The position numbers and the translations under genes were made by a program. The notes beneath the pieces are model-generated. The model ran no database searches, had not been told where the DNA came from, and saw only the letters and a program-made list of their open reading frames with translations. A DNA stretch of 64,000 nucleotides from Chloroflexota bacterium (GTDB taxonomy: Bacteria; Chloroflexota; Anaerolineae; Anaerolineales; UBA4823): positions 248,001-312,000 of the forward strand of contig JAKOUW010000160.1 in the NCBI GenBank assembly GCA_029782365.1, in the 5' to 3' direction. Below are positions 50,922-59,428 of this stretch, piece by piece; the first letter of the stretch is position 1; the number at the start of each line of letters is the position of its first letter.

Positions 50922-52214
50922 CTATTCATAACGAAGCGCTTCAATTGGATCCAAAAGGGCCGCCCGCACAGCCGGGTAGAGCCCGAACAAAACACCGGTT
51001 ATCAATGCCACGCCAAATGCAAGGGGTATGCTGCCAGGCAGAAGCAAGGCATTGCCCTGATTGAGAGCTGCTGCCATAGGAATGCTAAATATGCCAAGTA
51101 TGACACCTGCCATGCCACCACCTGCGCTGATTAGCATCGCTTCCAGTAAAAACTGGCGTATGATATCGCCCTGGCGGGCACCCACTGCCAGGCGGATGCC
51201 TATTTCGCGCGTCCGCTCACTGACGCTCACCAGCATAACATTCATAATGCCTATCCCGCCGACTACTAATGAAACCACAGCCATGGCTGCCAGTAAGATT
51301 GAAAAGGTTTGGGCGGCTTCTTGCTGTTGGCCCAAAATATCTTTTCGAGTGGTCATTTCGAAGTCGTCCGCGTATTTTCCTGTTTCATCAATACTTATCC
51401 CGTGTTGTTTGCGCAAATAGTCACTTATTTGCGTTTTGGCTTTATCGATTTGATTGACATCAATAACATGGGCAACGATATAGATCGAAGGTTCTTCCTC
51501 ATACATCGCCTGGATCATCGTGCTGATCGGCATCATCAGGCCTTCGTTGGGATTTGATTGGTAACGATTTTCAAGACTTGTGCTTTCGAGGCGGGCCATC
51601 ACGCCGATCACTGTACAGCGAGTGCGGTCGATCCATATCACCGAACCAAGAGGATCATCTCCTGAAAACAGGTCCAGCGCAGTCTGGTAGCCGAGCACGC
51701 ATACGGGCGCGCCTGCAATTACTTCATCTTCAGTGAAGAAGCGGCCTGCGCCAAGAAATGCTCCGGCAGATAAAGCGGCACCGTCTTTCCAACCGGCAGG
51801 CTGAACGTTTCCTTCCAGCGCCAGGCTATCCAAAGCCGCGGGGGTAGTCCCGGTCAGGCCAACATCCACAGAATTGCGCTGGTAACGAGACTTCACGGAT
51901 TTCCCTACTGACATATCTACCCAGGTTATTAATGGCGCATTTTCTGTTATACCCAATCCATCCGCATAGGTTAATTTCTTACCGGCAGCTTGAAACTGGC
52001 CATCTTTCATAGTGAAACGCTGCCCAATTTGCACCTGGTCAGCGCCTAAAGATTGGAAGGTAGCATCAACAGCAGCGCGAGCACCGTTGCCCAATGCCAG
52101 CATAGCGATAACAGAGGCTACACCGATCACGATGCCAAGCATGGTTAGGATAGCCCGCAGTTTATTAGCAGCGACATTCCGAAAGGCGGTGCGGAACAAG
52201 TCAATTGTGGACAT
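50922..52214 (-). CDS. MacB/FtsX-type ABC transporter permease
   Basis: A 430-residue permease. TM1 is in KLRAILTMLGIVIGVASVIAMLALG, the typical MacB N-terminus. A large extracytoplasmic domain covers about 50-285. Three helices of the FtsX domain follow (SILLAAMAVVSLVVGGIGIMN, then RTREIGIRLAVGARQGDI). It forms a type VII mechanotransmission exporter with the preceding ATPase and the HlyD-like adaptor. The start at 52214 lies inside the end of the ATPase gene. Confidence 0.93.
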   Translation of the reverse strand: MSTIDLFRTAFRNVAANKLRAILTMLGIVIGVASVIAMLALGNGARAAVDATFQSLGADQVQIGQRFTMKDGQFQAAGKKLTYADGLGITENAPLITWVDMSVGKSVKSRYQRNSVDVGLTGTTPAALDSLALEGNVQPAGWKDGAALSAGAFLGAGRFFTEDEVIAGAPVCVLGYQTALDLFSGDDPLGSVIWIDRTRCTVIGVMARLESTSLENRYQSNPNEGLMMPISTMIQAMYEEEPSIYIVAHVIDVNQIDKAKTQISDYLRKQHGISIDETGKYADDFEMTTRKDILGQQQEAAQTFSILLAAMAVVSLVVGGIGIMNVMLVSVSERTREIGIRLAVGARQGDIIRQFLLEAMLISAGGGMAGVILGIFSIPMAAALNQGNALLLPGSIPLAFGVALITGVLFGLYPAVRAALLDPIEALRYE

Positions 52215-52911
52215 CGCGAAACTCGCTTTCCAGTAACACGCCATCGTGCATCAAACATAAGCGGTTGGCGCGGCGGGCAGTCTGGTAATCATGAGTCACC
52301 AAAAGAATAGTACAGCCTTCGGCATGCAGATTGACCAGCAGGTTCAGTATTTCTGCGCCAGTCGCGCTGTCCAGGTTGCCTGTTGGTTCATCCGCTAAAA
52401 TAATCGCCGGTTGTGTGACCAGCGCCCGGGCAATCGCTACCCGCTGCCGCTCGCCTCCTGATAATTCTACTGGCATATGGTTTGCACGCTCTTTCAGACC
52501 TACTCGTTCCAAAGCCTGCAAAGCCCTCGAGCGCTGGGCAGCCGCGCCTCCGGATATGTGCTGGTAAATCAATGGAAGAGCGACATTTTCCCAGGCTTTA
52601 TAGCGCGGCAGTAAATTGAAATTCTGAAAGATGAATCCTATTCGCTGACTGCGCAGAGTGGCCAGGGCGTCTTTGTCGAGCGAGGCAATATCGACTCCTT
52701 CTAACCAGTAGTTTCCACTGGAAGGTCGGTCCAGGCAGCCCAATAAATGGAGCAGGGTCGTTTTTCCACTTCCCGACACACCCATTAGCGCGACAAACTC
52801 ACCTGCGGCCAAGGTCAAATCAACCCCGCGCAAAGCCTGGATCGACCCGCTGCCCATGATGTAGTGACGGGTTAATGCATGTGTGCGAATGACTAGGTTT
52901 TCTGCGCTCAC
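52201..52911 (-). CDS. MacB/LolD-type ABC transporter ATPase
   Basis: A 236-residue ATPase. Walker A is GVSGSGKTT, the Q-loop is FIFQNFNLLP, the signature is LSGGERQRVAIARALV, Walker B is IILADEPTGNLDS, and the switch His is in LLVTHDYQTARRA. The ATG at 52911 overlaps the stop of the HlyD-like gene (ATGA), and its own end overlaps the permease start. Confidence 0.95.
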   Translation of the reverse strand: MSAENLVIRTHALTRHYIMGSGSIQALRGVDLTLAAGEFVALMGVSGSGKTTLLHLLGCLDRPSSGNYWLEGVDIASLDKDALATLRSQRIGFIFQNFNLLPRYKAWENVALPLIYQHISGGAAAQRSRALQALERVGLKERANHMPVELSGGERQRVAIARALVTQPAIILADEPTGNLDSATGAEILNLLVNLHAEGCTILLVTHDYQTARRANRLCLMHDGVLLESEFRDVHN

Positions 52912-54293
52912 TTTGTCACCACCCGTTCGCCTTCTTTTAACCCAGTTTTGATTTCAACATAGGCATCGCCGCGTAACCCAATTTCGATCTGGCGGGAGAG
53001 AATCTGGACGCCATCCCAAACCTGGACGGTTACACTGTTCGATCCGGATGCGCGCACAACCGCCCGCGGCAGGCACAATACGCCAGCCTGCTGAGCGATA
53101 GTAATAGCCGAATCGGTCGTCATCCCATCAACCAGATCTAGTGGCGTTTCATCCAGGTTGATAAAGATATTGTAAAGAGGCCGGTCGCCCTCGATCCGTT
53201 TAGGGATGATGCTTTCGATTTTCCCGTGCATGGTTAAGTCGGCCCGCGCATCGAAATATAATTCCACAGCCTGGCCAACTTTTATTAGGGGATAATCTTC
53301 CTGGGTCACAGTAGCTTTAACTTGTAAGGCTTGCGGGTTGCTGAGTGTTAAGATTGCTGCGCCAACCTGGAGAGGTTCGCCTACTTGAGCGTTGATTTCG
53401 ATCACCACGCCGCTGAATGGGGCCAGGATTTCGCCACTTTGTTGAACCTGCCTGGCTTTTGCCAATTTCGCCTGAGCCTGGGCGAGGGAATTCTTGGCCT
53501 GCGCCTCGCTGATTGGGTCAAGACCGTTCTTCAGACGGTCCAAAGCGGCCTGGGCAGCGGCCGCGTTGGCTTTTGCCAGCTCGACATCTGCATCTGCCTT
53601 GGCCAGTTCCGCAGCGCCAGGAGTGCCCTGGTACCAGGCAAGGTTTGCCTTTGACCGCTCATACTGTTGTTTGGCTGCCGCCAGCATTTGAACCGCGGCC
53701 ATCCGTTCCGGGTTGGTAATTTCCAACTCGCTGACCGACTGATAATAATTCAATGCTTGCTGGTAGGCATCCTGCGCCATGACCAGCTCACCTTCTGCTT
53801 GCTCAAGGGTAGTGCCTTGGGCGCGCGGTTGCGCCAGGGCAGTGCGTTTCTCCTGGGCTTTTTTCAATGCGTCCTGTGCGGCCAACAGATCGACTTTTAA
53901 CTGAGCCTTCCTGGCGGGGGCATTGCGGGTTAAGGCGTCGAGGGTTTCTTGAGCCTGCAGCGTTTCCAATTCCGCCGATGCTGCCTGGGCAGCCAGGTTT
54001 TCAAGGTTGGCCATGCGCGCCAATAGTTGTCCCTGGCTGACATTTTGACCGGGCCGCACCAGGATTTCTGACAACTGACCATCGGTGGGCATTCCAACGG
54101 GCGATGTTTGCGTGTTAATTAACCTACCAGGCGCGGCGACGCTTTGTTGTACATCGCAGATACTGACGCTTACTGTTTGGGGAGATTGAACAACCTTGGG
54201 TGTCGGCCTGGTTGAGTTGAAACCCAGGTAACTGCCAATGGCAATCACCGCTGTCAGAAAGATAGAGAATAAAACGATGACCTTTTTGTTCAT
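52908..54293 (-). CDS. HlyD/RND-type membrane fusion adaptor
   Basis: A 461-residue adaptor. One N-terminal helix (VIVLFSIFLTAVIAIGSYLG) anchors it. A lipoyl-like half-motif, GQLSEILVRPGQNVSQGQLLARM, precedes a long coiled-coil (about 90-275), and the second half-motif is ILAPFSGVVIEINAQVGEPLQVG. A beta-barrel domain follows. The coiled-coil is long, as in adaptors that bridge to an outer envelope layer. No TolC-like gene is nearby. The start at 54293 has GGAG upstream. Confidence 0.92.
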   Translation of the reverse strand: MNKKVIVLFSIFLTAVIAIGSYLGFNSTRPTPKVVQSPQTVSVSICDVQQSVAAPGRLINTQTSPVGMPTDGQLSEILVRPGQNVSQGQLLARMANLENLAAQAASAELETLQAQETLDALTRNAPARKAQLKVDLLAAQDALKKAQEKRTALAQPRAQGTTLEQAEGELVMAQDAYQQALNYYQSVSELEITNPERMAAVQMLAAAKQQYERSKANLAWYQGTPGAAELAKADADVELAKANAAAAQAALDRLKNGLDPISEAQAKNSLAQAQAKLAKARQVQQSGEILAPFSGVVIEINAQVGEPLQVGAAILTLSNPQALQVKATVTQEDYPLIKVGQAVELYFDARADLTMHGKIESIIPKRIEGDRPLYNIFINLDETPLDLVDGMTTDSAITIAQQAGVLCLPRAVVRASGSNSVTVQVWDGVQILSRQIEIGLRGDAYVEIKTGLKEGERVVTK

Positions 54294-54385
54294 TGAACAC
54301 TCCGGCGATACCAATTTTCTGCGGGCTGTCTTGGCCCACGAAAATCAGTATATCCGGTGCAGATTTCAATGAAGTAATGGCTGGA

Positions 54386-55096
54386 TTACGGTTTCGTAAT
54401 CTCGAGGGCTAACCGGTAACCCAACCCGGGCACGGTGAGCAGTAAAACAGGCCGGCTGGGGTCATTTTCGATTTTTTCTCGCAGGCGGCGAATGTGCACA
54501 TTTACAGCCTGCTCGCTGTCTGGATCGGTGTTGTGCCCCCAAACCGCTTCCACAATTTGTGCCCGGCTGAGCACCAGTCCGCGGTGGCGCGCCAGGTAGG
54601 TGAGCAGGCGGAATTCAGTGGGCGTCAGATTGACAGGTTGTGCATCGCGCAGCGCTTGCCCGCTGGCGAGATCCAGCAGTAAATCGCCGATGTATTGGTG
54701 GTTGGTGTCGGGCTGGGCAAACTCGCCATAGGCTCGCCGGATTTGGGCGCGGATGCGAGAGATTAGCTCTCGTAAAAGGAAGGGCTTCGTGACATAATCA
54801 TCAGCACCCATTTCCAGGCCGAGGATTTTATCCATTGGATCATGCTGTGCTGTCAGCATGATTACCGGCATGTTCAAGCCGCGCTGGCGCAATCGGCGGC
54901 AGAAATCAAAACCAGAACCATCTGGCAGGCGAATATCCAATAAAACCAGGTGAGGTGGATTTTTTGTGGCCTGCTCGACGCCCTCGGCGCCTGAAGTGGT
55001 CCATGCGGCTGCAAAACCCTCCAGGTTTAATCCATCCACAAGCCCCTCAGCTACAGCAGGATCATCCTCGATCGTCAAAATCCTATAATTGGTCAT
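54386..55096 (-). CDS. OmpR/PhoB-family response regulator
   Basis: A 236-residue regulator. The receiver has RILTIEDDPAVAEGL, the phospho-acceptor Asp in VLLDIRLPDGSGF, and Lys in DDYVTKPFLLRE. The winged-helix effector has PTEFRLLTYLARHRGLVLSRAQIVEAVWG and VNVHIRRLREKI. It heads the exporter block that ends with the histidine kinase at 48691. A TATGAT sequence lies 9 bases before the ATG, hinting at another short leader. Confidence 0.94.
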   Translation of the reverse strand: MTNYRILTIEDDPAVAEGLVDGLNLEGFAAAWTTSGAEGVEQATKNPPHLVLLDIRLPDGSGFDFCRRLRQRGLNMPVIMLTAQHDPMDKILGLEMGADDYVTKPFLLRELISRIRAQIRRAYGEFAQPDTNHQYIGDLLLDLASGQALRDAQPVNLTPTEFRLLTYLARHRGLVLSRAQIVEAVWGHNTDPDSEQAVNVHIRRLREKIENDPSRPVLLLTVPGLGYRLALEITKP

Positions 55097-55167
55097 CGTC
55101 GAATAATCATAACAAACAAGCGGAAGTTTGCGCAGGTTAAAATTTTCATGGATTTCACGGCTGGATG

Positions 55168-55173
55168 TATAAT
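55168..55173 (+). promoter_or_regulatory. -10 box of the zinc-ribbon gene
   Basis: TATAAT in the context GATGTATAATG. The predicted start near 55180 leaves a leader of about 35 bases that includes AGGAGG. This gene therefore differs from the leaderless group in the window. Confidence 0.55.
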
Positions 55174-55214
55174 GATTCTGAGAACAATTCGTCCACTTTC
55201 TTAGGAGGTCCAGG

Positions 55215-55979
55215 ATGTCAGAACCGTCTCAAATGCCCAGATATGATGTGCGCAATGATGGCGTTGGCCCTTACGCAATTTTTTACTGCGACCGCTGTGG
55301 TAGAGAATTTCGCAGCCAGCCGAATGTTGTCAGTACGGTTACAAGCGATATTGGACGTAAAGCGGTCGGCGGATTACTGCGCAATATCCCCCTGGTGGGC
55401 GGTGCAATTGCCGATAATGTGGCAGGTCAGGATCCTCGCTACACTTACAATCTGACACCTGCGCAGCTTCAAGCGGCCTGGAGTCAGGTCAAAGAGCGCT
55501 TTCGGGAATGTCCCACCTGCCACCAGATTGTGTGTGTCTCGGATTTTGATGACCAGAGCGGCTTTTGCCAGGATGACAGCCCGCGTAAAAACCAGATCGC
55601 AGAAGCGCAGGGTGAGCAGGCTGGCCGGGCGCTAAAAGGGATTGCATCGGCATTTGGCCTTGACCAGGCTTTCAAGCAAGCTGGTGATTCAATCAAGCAG
55701 GCCAGCTCAGCAGCTCAGCAGGCAGCCAACCAGATGGCGCGCTGCGCCAACGGCCACCTGGCGAAACCAGGCACCAGGTTCTGCCCCGAATGCGGGGAAG
55801 CGATGGCTCAACCTGTCAGCGCGACCTGCCCCAAATGCGGGGAACCAACCTTAGGAGCAAAGTTTTGCCCCAACTGCGGCACAAAGATCGAGACCACGCC
55901 GACCACCTGCAAGAATTGCGGCGCAGAACTCAAAGGAGCAAAATTCTGCCCTGAGTGCGGCACCAAAGCCAGCGCATAA
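55215..55979 (+). CDS. Multi zinc-ribbon protein
   Basis: A 254-residue cytosolic protein. An N-terminal zinc-knuckle (YCDRCGREF) is followed by a Gly-rich hydrophobic segment (about 48-72). A CPTCHQIVC motif comes next, then an Ala/Gln-rich helix. The C-terminus is a series of zinc ribbons: C-x8-FCPECGE, CPKCGEPTLGAKFCPNCGT and CKNCGAELKGAKFCPECGT. These double zinc-ribbon tails are common in Chloroflexota and Firmicutes proteins of unknown role. TATAAT at 55168-55173 and AGGAGG 6 bases before the ATG give ordinary expression signals. Confidence 0.85.
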   Translation: MSEPSQMPRYDVRNDGVGPYAIFYCDRCGREFRSQPNVVSTVTSDIGRKAVGGLLRNIPLVGGAIADNVAGQDPRYTYNLTPAQLQAAWSQVKERFRECPTCHQIVCVSDFDDQSGFCQDDSPRKNQIAEAQGEQAGRALKGIASAFGLDQAFKQAGDSIKQASSAAQQAANQMARCANGHLAKPGTRFCPECGEAMAQPVSATCPKCGEPTLGAKFCPNCGTKIETTPTTCKNCGAELKGAKFCPECGTKASA

Positions 55980-55998
55980 GTTGGAAAGTCCGGGATAG

Positions 55999-56019
55999 GC
56001 GCACACTTGGGGCGTGCGC
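55999..56019. terminator. Possible bidirectional terminator hairpin
   Basis: GCGCAC (55999-56004) and GTGCGC (56014-56019) form a GC-rich stem with a 9-base loop between two converging genes. Neither side has a good T-run, so termination is only a possibility. Confidence 0.35.
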
Positions 56020-56034
56020 TTATTGAACTGCCGA

Positions 56035-56937
56035 TTATTCCCCTTTGGCCAAGGTTTGCAGTTTATTCGCCACTTCGCGCCATTGGATCTTGGAAATGCC
56101 GAGCTTCTGGCGAATTTTGTTTGGTTCCACGCCAGACAGCCAATCGGTGAGTGCACAAGTCCACCGGCACATGTCAAAAGAAAGGTGTTTAGTCAAACCA
56201 GCGGCGTTGCCCAGGTCTTCCAGCAGGTATTCTAAACGACGCTGAGACCAGGGGAATACTTTTTCATCAAGCGGGTACTGAGCAATATATTCCTGGTAGG
56301 CGGCGATCCATTCCGGTGTAAGCGCAATTTTGCGCTCTTTGTAACGGTTCTGTGGGCTGGCGTAACGCACAAACAGGTAAGGGCCTTCCGGCGCCTCCAG
56401 GGCCAGGTGATTGGGATGTATGTTCAGGGTTTCAACTTTCTTGATGCCAGTGATCAACAGCAAACTGACCAGTGTATAGGTGCGGGCATCCGGTTTTTGA
56501 GCGCGGCGCATACGGTCGGCTGTATCCAACACAGCCTGGGTTTCATCAGGCGTGAGCGCCTGGGGCAAGGGACTGATTGCTGAAAACTGAACGACTTTCT
56601 CTGCCGGATCCGCCAGGATGACGCCATATTGGGTAAGCCAGCGAAAGAAGGCCTTGAGCGAGGTAATACGGCGTGAAAGGCTTTTGGGGCTGCAAGGCAC
56701 ACCGCGGCCTTCTTGCAGCCATTTGAGAAAATTATTGAGATCGGTTGTGCTGAAGCTGCCAACGCCTCGATCAGGCGGCATATGGCCTGCCAGCAGAAGG
56801 ATATCAGCGGCAAAAGCCTTCACCGTGTGCGGTGAATTTCCCTGGTCGGCCAGATAAATTCGCCAGGCGCTGACTGCACCCGCCAAGGGAGTCGCAGCAT
56901 TGATATGAGCGCTGGGCGGAATGGGAGAGTCGGGCAT
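56035..56937 (-). CDS. Xer-like tyrosine recombinase lacking catalytic residues
   Basis: A 300-residue protein with the two-domain layout of XerC/XerD. The SAM-like N-terminal domain (AWRIYLADQGNSPHTVKAFAADI) is followed by the catalytic fold (about 120-300). Key residues are changed. The first Arg of TGLR is Lys (TGIKK). HxxR reads SFDMCRW, with Asp for His and Arg retained. LGH reads LGI, and the Tyr nucleophile position is Ala (QWREVANKL). The YKER hairpin Lys is present. The frame is intact, with GAGGA before the ATG, so it is probably a DNA-binding protein and not a pseudogene. Alignment to XerD was done by eye. Confidence 0.82.
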   Translation of the reverse strand: MPDSPIPPSAHINAATPLAGAVSAWRIYLADQGNSPHTVKAFAADILLLAGHMPPDRGVGSFSTTDLNNFLKWLQEGRGVPCSPKSLSRRITSLKAFFRWLTQYGVILADPAEKVVQFSAISPLPQALTPDETQAVLDTADRMRRAQKPDARTYTLVSLLLITGIKKVETLNIHPNHLALEAPEGPYLFVRYASPQNRYKERKIALTPEWIAAYQEYIAQYPLDEKVFPWSQRRLEYLLEDLGNAAGLTKHLSFDMCRWTCALTDWLSGVEPNKIRQKLGISKIQWREVANKLQTLAKGE

Positions 56938-57003
56938 AGAATCCTCGTTTCTGCAATCAATAAATTGCGTATAGAAGAATTTTAGCCCAAATGTTCGGTA
57001 TTG

Positions 57004-57573
57004 TCAAGAAGTTGTTACACCAACAAGTCCCAATTCAGGGGCAATGGTGCGCATGGCTGTGATGACGTTGCCCACATGCTCCCATAATTCGACGCCGAAA
57101 TCAGCCGCTGCTTTGGCCATATCTGCTCGATCTGTGCCGGCTGCAAAAGCTTTATCCTTCCATTTCTTCTTGACCGAAGATGGCTCCAGGTCATAAAGTG
57201 ATCGTGAGGGGCGCACGAGCGCAACTGCAGTTACCAACCCGGTAATTTCATCGCAGGCGAGCAGGGCTTTTTCCATGCGACTCTGGCGCGGCACTCCCGT
57301 GTGATCAGCATGGCTGAGCACAGCGCGCACGATCAACTCAGGCACGCCTCGTTCTCGCAGAATTGGTGCACCTGCCTGGGGATGCTCATCCAGGGTTGGA
57401 TGGATTTCCCAATCAAAATCGTGGATCAGGCCGGTCAATCCCCAAGTTTCGACATCTTCGTTATGAAGATTGGCGTAAAAGCGCATGCAGGCCTCCACCG
57501 AGAGCATGTGGCGCACCAGGCTTTCATTTTTCACAAATTCGCGCACGAACGCCAGGCCTTCATCGCGAGTCAT
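57004..57573 (-). CDS. HD-domain phosphohydrolase-like protein
   Basis: A 189-residue protein of the HD superfamily. ESLVRHMLSVEACMRFYA supplies the first His, GLIHDFDWE the HD pair, and AVLSHADHTG a further metal-binding His. Substrates of this group of small stand-alone HD proteins are unknown; nucleotides are likely. The C-terminal region has a conserved-looking SVKKKWKDKAFAAG. It overlaps the upstream YdcF-like gene by 14 bases. Confidence 0.85.
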   Translation of the reverse strand: MTRDEGLAFVREFVKNESLVRHMLSVEACMRFYANLHNEDVETWGLTGLIHDFDWEIHPTLDEHPQAGAPILRERGVPELIVRAVLSHADHTGVPRQSRMEKALLACDEITGLVTAVALVRPSRSLYDLEPSSVKKKWKDKAFAAGTDRADMAKAAADFGVELWEHVGNVITAMRTIAPELGLVGVTTS

Positions 57574-58252
57574 AAGAGTCCTCCAATAGAATTTCGCTTG
57601 TGTTCTCGAAGATCGGTTCCGGCTTTCCGAGGATAGGAGCCGGGTGGGTAATATGCACTTCTAGCATCGCCGTCAGAGTGGCAGGAAACTCACGCAAATC
57701 CCACCAGAGCAAGGCTGAACGACGGTATGCCTGGCGATCGGCAGGCACACCGTAAGCTTCCAGACCCAGCGCCTGGCAGGTATACAAGGCGCGTGGTAGA
57801 TGAAAGTTTTGTGTTACCAGAATGGCTGACCGCAAGCCGAAAATTGCCTGTGCACGATAGCAGGTGTCGTATGTGCGCCGTCCGGCGTAGTCCAGCACAA
57901 TGGCTTGCTCGGGTACGCCGAGATCGAGCGCATGCTGCCGCATGGCAGCCGGCTCATTATAACTATCTGTGCTGTTATCGCCGCTCATGAGAAGCTTTTC
58001 AATTTTTCCTGCGAAGTACAATTCTGCCGCAGTTGCTACGCGGTCACTCAGCACCGGCGTTGGGCTGCCGTCGCGCCACAGTCCGGCCCCGAATACAATC
58101 GCGGCGCGCTGAGCTGGCACATCCTGAACTGTATATAACCTCGGTAAGGCTGCCAGAGAAGTGATCAGACGGGAGATCAGCAGGGATGCCAGCCCTAACC
58201 CCGCGCTCCAGGCGAGCAGGTGAGTGAAAAAGGAAAGGGATTTCTTTAACAT
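57560..58252 (-). CDS. YdcF/SanA/ElyC-family (DUF218) protein
   Basis: A 230-residue membrane-anchored protein with one N-terminal helix (about 8-30). The DUF218 core has AAIVFGAGLWRDGSPTPVLSDRVATAAELY, LLMSGDNSTDSYNEP, and ILVTQNFHLPRALYTCQALG. Homologues act in envelope or polysaccharide metabolism (SanA, ElyC). The ATG at 58252 was preferred because the protein then begins with KK and the helix; a longer start at 58279 is possible. Confidence 0.9.
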   Translation of the reverse strand: MLKKSLSFFTHLLAWSAGLGLASLLISRLITSLAALPRLYTVQDVPAQRAAIVFGAGLWRDGSPTPVLSDRVATAAELYFAGKIEKLLMSGDNSTDSYNEPAAMRQHALDLGVPEQAIVLDYAGRRTYDTCYRAQAIFGLRSAILVTQNFHLPRALYTCQALGLEAYGVPADRQAYRRSALLWWDLREFPATLTAMLEVHITHPAPILGKPEPIFENTSEILLEDSYDSR

Positions 58253-58283
58253 GAGTAAGATTGTACTATAAGGCTGCATCTGT

Positions 58284-59426
58284 TCAGGTCAAGCGTTTGC
58301 GCACTTCCGCGCTGAGGAAGTCCATCGTCCAAACCACGATGACAATCATCCAAATCGCAGTGCCTGCAGCCTGGTATTTAAAGCCGTTGATCGACTGACT
58401 GAGGAAGTAACCGATGCCACCGCCGCCAACATAGCCGATAATAGTCGAGATGCGCACGTTGATATCCCAATGATAAATGATGTAAGAGACAAAATCTGGC
58501 ACGATCTGTGGAATCACAGCGAAGACAACCGTTTGGATGCGGTTGGCGCCGGTGGCGCTGAGGGCTTCGATTGGTCCAGGATCTATGTTTTCAACTGCTT
58601 CTGAGAAGAGCTTACCCAGCGAGGCCACGGTGACAACCGTCAGCGCTAACACACCAGGGAACGGCCCGAAGCTCAGCCAGAAGCCGAAAATAGTTGCCAT
58701 CACGAGCGGGTCGTAGGAACGCAGGAGGTTAAAGAAAGAGCGGGCGCCAAAATACACAGCAGTGCCTAGTGGGCCACGGCGGGTGATGTTAGACGCCGCC
58801 AGAAAGGATAATGGCGCGGCGATCAAGGTGGCAGCGGTGGTAGAGATCAGCGCCATGAAAATAGTCACGAACATGGCTTGCATTACGTCCTTAAGCGCCT
58901 GGGACGGCATGAGCGTGCCAAAGGGAGTCAGAGCTTCAATTTGCAATTTGCTGGCAATGCCACCTTGAGAGGCTGCGATAGGACGCGCCTCGACAGGAAC
59001 ACTGAAATGCCCGGTAGAATCGGTCTGGGTGCGGATGGCGGCCAACTGGCGACCATCCGGAAAGACCCAGCGAACTATTATTTCGGAGTTGGCCTGCAGC
59101 TCGTATCCCTCCAGGGTAAACTTGTCACGGACATTGGCGCAGGGCACCGAAGGTACCAGGCGAGGTCCAGAAGCCAGCGCCGGCGAGGGGCTGGCCGAAC
59201 TGCAAGGGATAGGAAAATCGATCCCGATGGTGGTAGTGGTGACTTCGCGTGTCACCAGATCCGGGGTCAGAAACGCTTTGAAGATTTTTTCGCCCTTGGG
59301 CAAATCAACCAGCAGGCGGACAAAATCGATTTCCGTCACCCGCCAGGAAATGCCGATCGCCGCCACGATTAAAATCGCCAGCAGGATATTTCGCATGATA
59401 GGGAGTTTGGGCAAGCGTTCGGACAT
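58284..59426 (-). CDS. phnE: Phosphonate-type ABC transporter permease with extracytoplasmic insert
   Basis: A 380-residue PhnE-like permease. Family features are AMFVTIFMALISTTAATLIAAPLSFLAA, LFSEAVENIDPGPIEALSATGANRIQ (the EAA loop contacting the ATPase), and the final TIIGYVGGGGIGY. Between TM1 and TM2 is an insert of about 110 residues (about 70-185) with Ser/Pro-rich sequence and a beta-rich part (FTLEGYELQANSEIIVRWVF), outside the membrane. Usual PhnE is about 270 residues. The second permease has a comparable insert. Substrate could be phosphonate, phosphite or phosphate. Confidence 0.92.
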   Translation of the reverse strand: MSERLPKLPIMRNILLAILIVAAIGISWRVTEIDFVRLLVDLPKGEKIFKAFLTPDLVTREVTTTTIGIDFPIPCSSASPSPALASGPRLVPSVPCANVRDKFTLEGYELQANSEIIVRWVFPDGRQLAAIRTQTDSTGHFSVPVEARPIAASQGGIASKLQIEALTPFGTLMPSQALKDVMQAMFVTIFMALISTTAATLIAAPLSFLAASNITRRGPLGTAVYFGARSFFNLLRSYDPLVMATIFGFWLSFGPFPGVLALTVVTVASLGKLFSEAVENIDPGPIEALSATGANRIQTVVFAVIPQIVPDFVSYIIYHWDINVRISTIIGYVGGGGIGYFLSQSINGFKYQAAGTAIWMIVIVVWTMDFLSAEVRKRLT

Positions 59427-59428
59427 AG

